A stretch of 64,000 bases of DNA from Holophagales bacterium. GTDB taxonomy: Bacteria; Acidobacteriota; Thermoanaerobaculia; UBA5066. How positions within the stretch are numbered: position 1 is the first letter of the stretch; each line of letters starts with the position of its first letter. The notes beneath the pieces were generated by a model. That model did no database searches and was not told the DNA's origin. It saw only the letters and a list, made by a program, of their open reading frames with translations. Both the position numbers and the translations under genes were made by a program. Location: assembly GCA_016714815.1 (NCBI GenBank), contig JADKBZ010000003.1, forward strand, positions 248,001 through 312,000. The letters are read 5' to 3'. Of this stretch, positions 59,714-64,000 are shown in pieces.

Positions 59714-60256
59714 ATGCCTGATCCAATGAATCCGCTCGAGGCTGCTCGCTCTCTAATGCAGGGTCTCTCCTGGTCAGACGCGTTCTACACAGCGCTCGCC
59801 GTAATCGGCGTCTTCATCTTCTATGCTCTTGCTTCTCGAAGACGAATTCTGGAGCGCTCTACGTGGCTGGCGGTGATGTTCTGGCTGATCGCACTCGTAG
59901 GTTGGGCCTTCGAGATGTACATGGTGACGTTCACGAAGATCGCTCAGGGCGGTCTTCTCGCGTGGCTGTGCTTGACTGTGGCCGCCGTTCTCCTGACGTT
60001 TGCCATACAGTTTCTAACGAGAAAGAGCCGCCTCTATGAGAGGATCATGTCCGGCTCGGCTATCGCTCTCATAGGCTTTGGAATCCTGGCGAGTTTTGGG
60101 CGTGGCTACCAGCCCATAGGCTTTGCCCTCGTGATGGGCCTAGTCCTTGGCTTGATACTCGGAATGCTCCTCTCCGTCCGCAGGAGCCTCGACCAGTCCC
60201 TTAAGGAGGCTGCCGATCCCGCGAGGCAGGCCGCGCGACGCGTAACGGAGATTTGA
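59714..60256 (+). CDS. Polytopic membrane protein downstream of the split gene
   Basis: This 180-residue protein starts MPDPMNPLEAARSLMQ at the ATG at 59714, 15 bp after the split membrane gene. Five hydrophobic segments are visible: FYTALAVIGVFIFYALA, LAVMFWLIALVGWAFEMY, LLAWLCLTVAAVLLTFAI, GSAIALIGFGILAS and ALVMGLVLGLILGMLLSV. The C-terminus is basic and cytoplasmic-like. It probably forms a two-gene cassette with the split gene. No family is recognised. Confidence 0.68.
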   Translation: MPDPMNPLEAARSLMQGLSWSDAFYTALAVIGVFIFYALASRRRILERSTWLAVMFWLIALVGWAFEMYMVTFTKIAQGGLLAWLCLTVAAVLLTFAIQFLTRKSRLYERIMSGSAIALIGFGILASFGRGYQPIGFALVMGLVLGLILGMLLSVRRSLDQSLKEAADPARQAARRVTEI

Positions 60257-60403
60257 GGTCACCGCCTGCAAGGCAGCAGCACTCCGTCTACCCACTTCTG
60301 CAGGTCTATCGCAGACGTCCATAGATGACTCTCTTGTCGGACACTCTCACTCAGGGCCGGGCTCGGGAAGTGTCTGCACGAGCTGGCGGCGGAGATCGCA
60401 TCG
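60257..60403. other. Spacer before attC 13
   Basis: About 150 bp with no gene, unlike most cassettes where the stop codon abuts attC. I see no other structure. Confidence 0.4.
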
Positions 60404-60460
60404 GCCTGACCGGGCATGCAGCGGACTCGCTGCGCTCGACACCGATGCCAGACGTTAGAC
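60404..60460 (+). other. attC site 13, diverged
   Basis: GCCTGAC and GTTAGAC cores around GGGCATGCAGCGGACTCGC and a diverged right arm (GCTCGACACCGATGCC). Pairing is weaker than in other sites but the architecture is kept. Confidence 0.75.
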
Positions 60461-60551
60461 ACCTCTATGGCCTGCATCTCACATGACTTCCGCCGCAACA
60501 CGCCGTGTCAGGCGACAAACTGAGCCCCATCGATAGCAAGAGGCACGCCCG

Positions 60552-60884
60552 ATGTCTTCGCCTGCTCCCGGATTATCCAGCCTCTCAGTGGGCCTCCGCG
60601 GCCGTTCGATCAGTCTCGTTGTAGCGTTCTTCGTCCTCCTCGGCGTTGTAGCCTGCGCCGATGGGCCCTTCGAAGCGCTGGCTTCTCGAAGGCTACTCAT
60701 TCAGTGCTGCCTCCTCGCGCTCGCAGCCCTATACATGTCCGCCGTCCTTGTCAGCGCGGCGCCTTCCAGGCGCTTCGTTTCTGTGGTGTTCACGGTCGTC
60801 ATCGCGACAAGCGCCTCGTTCATGGCACTTCCGGGACTTCTGCGGATTCCGGTGATGGTGAGCGTCGATTCCGGAGGAAGGTGA
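60552..60884 (+). CDS. Cassette membrane protein truncated by an IS21-type element
   Basis: This 110-residue frame has three hydrophobic helices (ISLVVAFFVLLGVVACA, LIQCCLLALAALYMSAVLV, FVSVVFTVVIATSASFMAL). The native sequence runs to about 60840, and the last 14 residues (from IPVMVSVDSGGR) come from the IS21 left end. The original C-terminus and attC are lost or lie beyond the element. Function is unknown. Confidence 0.55.
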   Translation: MSSPAPGLSSLSVGLRGRSISLVVAFFVLLGVVACADGPFEALASRRLLIQCCLLALAALYMSAVLVSAAPSRRFVSVVFTVVIATSASFMALPGLLRIPVMVSVDSGGR

Positions 60885-61119
60885 GCATCGATTCCGGGCA
60901 TGGTGAGCATTCGTCGGAGCGAAGCGACGGGAAGCCTGGCGGCGATGCCCTCCTTTCTTCGTCGGATTCTACGGGGGGGGGTGTTCCGGGGCCCCTCCCC
61001 GGTCTCTTCCCCGGTGTGTGTGAGTCAGTAGTAGCGGTTTTTCTTTTTGCTTCTTTTTCTTTTTGTGGATTGCAGTGGAATCGTGTGCGTTTCGTTCCCG
61101 CGGGCCGGTCGGGCCGGGC

Positions 61120-61884
61120 TCACTCGCGTTTCGAAGCCGCTCGATCGGATGAGGATCGTGCCGTCGGGTCGCGCATGGACTTGCCGGTCATGTGCATCTT
61201 GTAGGCGCCCGGGATGAGCCGGTCGCAGATGGCGTCGGCCAGGGTGGGCTCGGCGATGGCGTCGTACCAGGCCTTGACCGGAAGCTGGCTGGTGACGAGC
61301 GTGGAGGCGCGCTGGTGGCGGTCCTCGACGACCTCGAGGAGTTCGCGTCGCTCGGGCTCTTTCAGGGGTGCCAGGCCCCAGTCGTCGATGACGAGCAGGT
61401 CGGTGCGCGTCAGTTTCGACAGGAGCCGGCCGTAGGAGCCATCGGCCCGGGCGACGGAGAGGTCGTGGTAGAGCTGAGGGGCCCGGATGTAGCAGGCCGA
61501 GTAGCCCGAGCGGCAGGCCCTGTCGGCGAAGGCGCAGGCCAGGAAGGACTTGCCGACGCCCGTGGCGCCCGTGATCAGGAGGTTTCGGTGGTCGGCGATG
61601 AATGCGCACGTACCGAGGGAAAGGACCACGGAGCGGTCCAGGCCCCGAGGGGCGGCCCAGTCGATGTCCTCCAGGCAGGCCTGGTGGCGCAGCCGGGCGG
61701 CCTTCAGGCGGCGCTTCTGGTGGCGCTGCTGACGGGCGGTCCACTCGGCGTCGATCATCAGACCGACCCGCTCGGCGAAATCCAGCCCGGCCAGCTCCGG
61801 CCGGCGCAGCTGGTCCTGGAAGGCCTCGGCCAGCGCCGGGAGCCTCAGGGAGTGCATCTTCTCGACGGTGGCGTTGCTCAGCAC
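61120..61884 (-). CDS. istB: IS21 helper ATPase IstB
   Basis: This 254-residue AAA+ ATPase of the DnaC/IstB family has Walker A ITGATGVGKSFLACAFADRA near 100 and Walker B DLLVIDDWGLAPL near 165. It forms filaments on target DNA and licenses IstA for insertion. Its ATG (61884) overlaps the istA stop by 7 bp, typical of IS21 elements. The coding sequence appears intact. Confidence 0.93.
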   Translation of the reverse strand: MLSNATVEKMHSLRLPALAEAFQDQLRRPELAGLDFAERVGLMIDAEWTARQQRHQKRRLKAARLRHQACLEDIDWAAPRGLDRSVVLSLGTCAFIADHRNLLITGATGVGKSFLACAFADRACRSGYSACYIRAPQLYHDLSVARADGSYGRLLSKLTRTDLLVIDDWGLAPLKEPERRELLEVVEDRHQRASTLVTSQLPVKAWYDAIAEPTLADAICDRLIPGAYKMHMTGKSMRDPTARSSSDRAASKRE

Positions 61885-63419
61885 GGCAGCACCTCGGTCT
61901 CGCCGTAGCAGGCCGCACCCCGGATGTTCTCGTGGAGGGGAAGGCTCGGCTCGGGTCCGGACGCCGCCAGCGGCTGGCGGTCCATGCCGCTTCTCAGGAA
62001 GTTCTTCACCGTCCCGTAGTTCTCGGAATTGAGGCTCCTGGCCCTCTGGCAGGCTGCCTCAAGACGGTCGTCGCCGTGATTTCGCCCCAGCCGCATCAGC
62101 CCCAGGCACGCCCGGTAGCCCTGCTCGGGATGAGGCTTGCTCCTCAGGATGGCCTCCACGACGTGGCGCGTCGATGGCCCGGTCTTCTCCGCCCACGCGA
62201 TCATGCGTGACGGGCTCCACTCGGCGTGGGCCCGGTGTGCCGCCGGCATGTGCTCGGCCAGGGTCGACACTTTCCCTCGCCCGCTCAGCCGCGGGTGCGA
62301 CGCCACCCGGGTCGATCGCAGGTAGACCTCCAAGCACCTGGCCGTCGCCCGCACCTCGACCCTCCGGCCGACCAGGGCGTAGGGGACGCTGTAGAGGCTG
62401 TGCTCGTACTCGACGTGGTAGTCGATGTTGACGCCACACTCCTTCCATTCGGCCATCTCGTACCGCGCCGGGGGCAGCGGCTTGAGCTCCGGCCGGTCGT
62501 ACTTCTCGAAGAGCTCCCGCCTCGAGGTCCCCAGCCGCTTCATCGGCCGCTCGTTGAGCTCCCTGACCTTTTCCCGGATCGCCTCGTTCAACTCCGCTAG
62601 GCTGAAGAAGGTCCGGTTTCGCAGCGACGCCACGATCCATCGCTCCGCCAGGAGCACCGAGACCTCCACCTTCGCCTTGTCCCGCGGCTTGTAGGCCCGC
62701 GCCGGGATCACGGCCGCCCCGTAGTGCGCCGCCATCTCCTCGTACGTCCGGTTGACGGTCGCCTCGTACCGGCACGGCCCCGTCACGGCCGCCTTCAGGT
62801 TGTCGGGCACGAAGATCGACGGCGTCCCCCCGAAGAACTCGACCATTCGTACGTTCAGCCCGATCCAGCTCCCCAGGTCCTGCCGTTCCGACGCCTCGGC
62901 GTAGATGTAGCTGCTCGCCCCCAGCGCCCCGACGAACAGCTCCACGGGCCTGGCCTCACCCGTCAGCGGGTCCACGACCGACGGTTTCTTGCCCGCGAAG
63001 TCGACGAAGACCTTCTCGCCCGCCACATGCACCTGCCTCATCACCGGCGACAGCCGCTTGCGCCAGCGGTGGTAGTGCTCGCAGAACTGGCTGTAGCGGT
63101 AGCCCAGCGGATTCGCCTCCAGGTACTCCTGCCACAGCAGGCTCAGCGTCACTCCGAGCCGCCGCAGCTCGGCGTGCACCAGCGGAGCGTCCACCGCGGC
63201 CCGGTCGCTCTGCGCGTCGGCCTTCACCCCGAAGACCCGGGCCTCCAGCGCCTCGTCCGACGCCAGCTCCTCCGGTATCGGCCAGCCCACTCCCGCCGCC
63301 CGGGCCAGCCCCAGGTACTCCGACACCGTCCCTTTCCCGGCCTTCACGGCGGTCGCCACGGCTCGTTGGGGCAGTCCGCACCCCAGCTTCAGCCTCAGGA
63401 TCTCTCTCAGTTGTCTCAT
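61878..63419 (-). CDS. istA: IS21 transposase IstA
   Basis: The preferred start is the ATG at 63419 (MRQLREILRLK), which gives about 513 residues. The longer frame to 63545 would begin inside the terminal repeats. A helix-turn-helix (GLPQRAVATAVKAGKGTVSE) leads into the DDE integrase core: KVFVDFAGKKPSVVDP (first Asp), FFGGTPSIFVPDNLKAAV (second Asp) and RDKAKVEVSVLLAERWI (Glu). A C-terminal beta-barrel and basic tail follow. It is apparently intact and in an operon with istB. Confidence 0.93.
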   Translation of the reverse strand: MRQLREILRLKLGCGLPQRAVATAVKAGKGTVSEYLGLARAAGVGWPIPEELASDEALEARVFGVKADAQSDRAAVDAPLVHAELRRLGVTLSLLWQEYLEANPLGYRYSQFCEHYHRWRKRLSPVMRQVHVAGEKVFVDFAGKKPSVVDPLTGEARPVELFVGALGASSYIYAEASERQDLGSWIGLNVRMVEFFGGTPSIFVPDNLKAAVTGPCRYEATVNRTYEEMAAHYGAAVIPARAYKPRDKAKVEVSVLLAERWIVASLRNRTFFSLAELNEAIREKVRELNERPMKRLGTSRRELFEKYDRPELKPLPPARYEMAEWKECGVNIDYHVEYEHSLYSVPYALVGRRVEVRATARCLEVYLRSTRVASHPRLSGRGKVSTLAEHMPAAHRAHAEWSPSRMIAWAEKTGPSTRHVVEAILRSKPHPEQGYRACLGLMRLGRNHGDDRLEAACQRARSLNSENYGTVKNFLRSGMDRQPLAASGPEPSLPLHENIRGAACYGETEVLPC

Positions 63420-63493
63420 CGTCAGTCGTTTCGCCGCCAAGGAGTCCCCCTCTGCGGAGGATCCTGGACCGCCCGGTACCTCGACCGACCCGT

Positions 63494-63632
63494 GCTCACC
63501 ATCCCCGGAATCGGTGCTCACCATCCCGGAATCCATGCTCACCATGGCCGGAATCAGCGCTCACCATCCCGGAATCGGCGCTCACCTTGCTCCGGAAACC
63601 GTGCTCACCTTCGACCGGAATCCGTGCTCACC
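63494..63632 (-). repeat. Seven GGTGAGC boxes at the IS21 right end
   Basis: The complement GCTCACC starts at 63494, 63516, 63537, 63559, 63580, 63603 and 63626, each box associated with a CCGGAATC-like block. Regular 21-23 bp spacing (two helical turns) fits a multimeric IstA binding array. The boxes also overlap the likely istA promoter region. Confidence 0.8.
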
Positions 63633-63729
63633 GTCGTCCGGAGCCGTCACGTGACAAAGTCGCACTAACAACGACATCCTTTCGGGGATGTACTTCACCC
63701 GAAACCACTGTGACAGGAGGAAGTTACTC

Positions 63730-64000
63730 ATGCCGCGAACCCTTGATGCGTACAACATCTTGGCTTATGGTGCAATCGGCCTCGGGTTCCTGCTTGCATT
63801 TCTTGCTTATCGTCTTCTCGCAGGAGAGCAAGCCCGCGACGCCCCGCGGCCAAGGATGCTCCAAGCTACCTATGGTTTCATGACGTTCTCGTTAGTGCTT
63901 AGCACTCTCGGCTTTGCGTCCGAGTTGAATCGCGACGCGAAGATCCGCGCCCAGGAGCAGATCTTGCAAAAGTACCGTGACCGGCAGCAAGAAGCCGCTC
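63730..64000 (+). CDS. Membrane protein, 3' end beyond the window
   Basis: The ATG at 63730 follows AGGAGG (63715-63720) and opens a frame of 90 residues to the window edge: MPRTLDAYNILAYGAIGLGF. Two hydrophobic helices (about 8-28 and 47-63, LQATYGFMTFSLVLSTLGF) precede a charged helix that may be a coiled coil (DAKIRAQEQILQKYRDRQQE). It is not clear whether it belongs to the same cassette as the gene truncated by IS21. No family is recognised. Confidence 0.6.
   Translation, partial: MPRTLDAYNILAYGAIGLGFLLAFLAYRLLAGEQARDAPRPRMLQATYGFMTFSLVLSTLGFASELNRDAKIRAQEQILQKYRDRQQEAA

Larger units (their letters stand above)
60841..63649 (-). mobile_element. IS21 family element
   Basis: The istA-istB pair with overlapping genes is flanked by repeated GGTGAGC boxes: three at the left (60857, 60880, 60902) and seven in inverse orientation at the right (63494-63632), spaced 21-23 bp. 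Boundaries were set by aligning TGCGGATTCCGG at the left with the complement of the sequence ending GCCGTCA at the right. No clear target duplication was identified, so the ends are approximate. Confidence 0.82.
32879..64000 (+). other. Integron cassette array lacking an integrase (CALIN)
   Basis: Eleven canonical attC sites of about 56 bp, one diverged attC (60404-60460) and one truncated attC (56785-56830) separate + strand genes. The canonical sites share the palindromic centre GCAGCGGACTCGC, then GCTCGCCGCTGAT, flanked by YTAAC and GTTAG cores. The uniformity is typical of sedentary chromosomal integrons. No tyrosine recombinase of IntI type is present in the window. The array runs off the right edge. 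Confidence 0.88.

Noticed and set aside
34119..60460. attC palindromes as a CRISPR or REP family
   Set aside because: They carry paired core heptamers, separate individual genes, and have gene-sized intervals, which identifies them as integron attC.

Overview
This is a high-GC, Gram-negative-type chromosomal window: an outer-membrane phospholipase is present, both aconitases AcnA and AcnB are encoded, and codons strongly favour G/C at the third position. Nothing in it fixes a phylum. No rRNA, tRNA, CRISPR or integrase gene was recognised. Many reading frames break at short G/C runs, including inside repeated elements. Some frameshifts may therefore be consensus errors rather than true mutations, and this caveat applies throughout.

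Region 1 (1-32.1 kb) is core genome split by a defence island. acnA (18-2685) and acnB (26595-29162) look like former neighbours on the + strand. Between them lie about 24 kb of almost entirely minus-strand accessory genes. The last 130 bp of acnA recurs almost perfectly just before acnB (26349-26478), and a decayed copy lies at 10816-11024. The island is thus two modules, each ending in a duplicate of the acnA 3' end. Module A (2.7-10.8 kb) carries a nitrilase-fold protein with a helical N-terminus, a winged-helix protein, and a very large ParA/Mrr-nuclease/NACHT/pentapeptide/WD40 protein, which together resemble an NLR-like immune operon. Module B (11-26.3 kb) carries an HNH protein, an AAA ATPase with a small overlapping partner, and a DISARM-like set: adenine methylase, SNF2 helicase, and a fused DEAD-helicase/DUF1998 protein. 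acnB is followed by a large exported protein and an OMPLA-like phospholipase, both on the minus strand.

Region 2 (32.9-64 kb) is an integron cassette array without an integrase in view (CALIN type). Eleven well-formed attC sites of about 56 bp, one diverged attC and one truncated one, separate cassettes that all read on the + strand. Cassettes encode small membrane proteins, a Shedu-like nuclease, an HNH protein, a DKNYY protein, a DUF5677-like protein, a CHAT protease fragment and several unknowns. In seven cassettes the TAA inside the attC core supplies the stop codon of the gene.

The array is riddled with elements that exploit attC. Four group IIC-attC introns, all antisense, sit at the same position within four attC sites. 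Two copies of an IS1111-type IS110 element sit exactly inside attC core heptamers, and removing either one restores the core. An IS630-type element splits a membrane-protein gene, which is restored in frame when the element and one TA are removed. An IS21-type element truncates the last cassette gene before a partial gene runs off the window.
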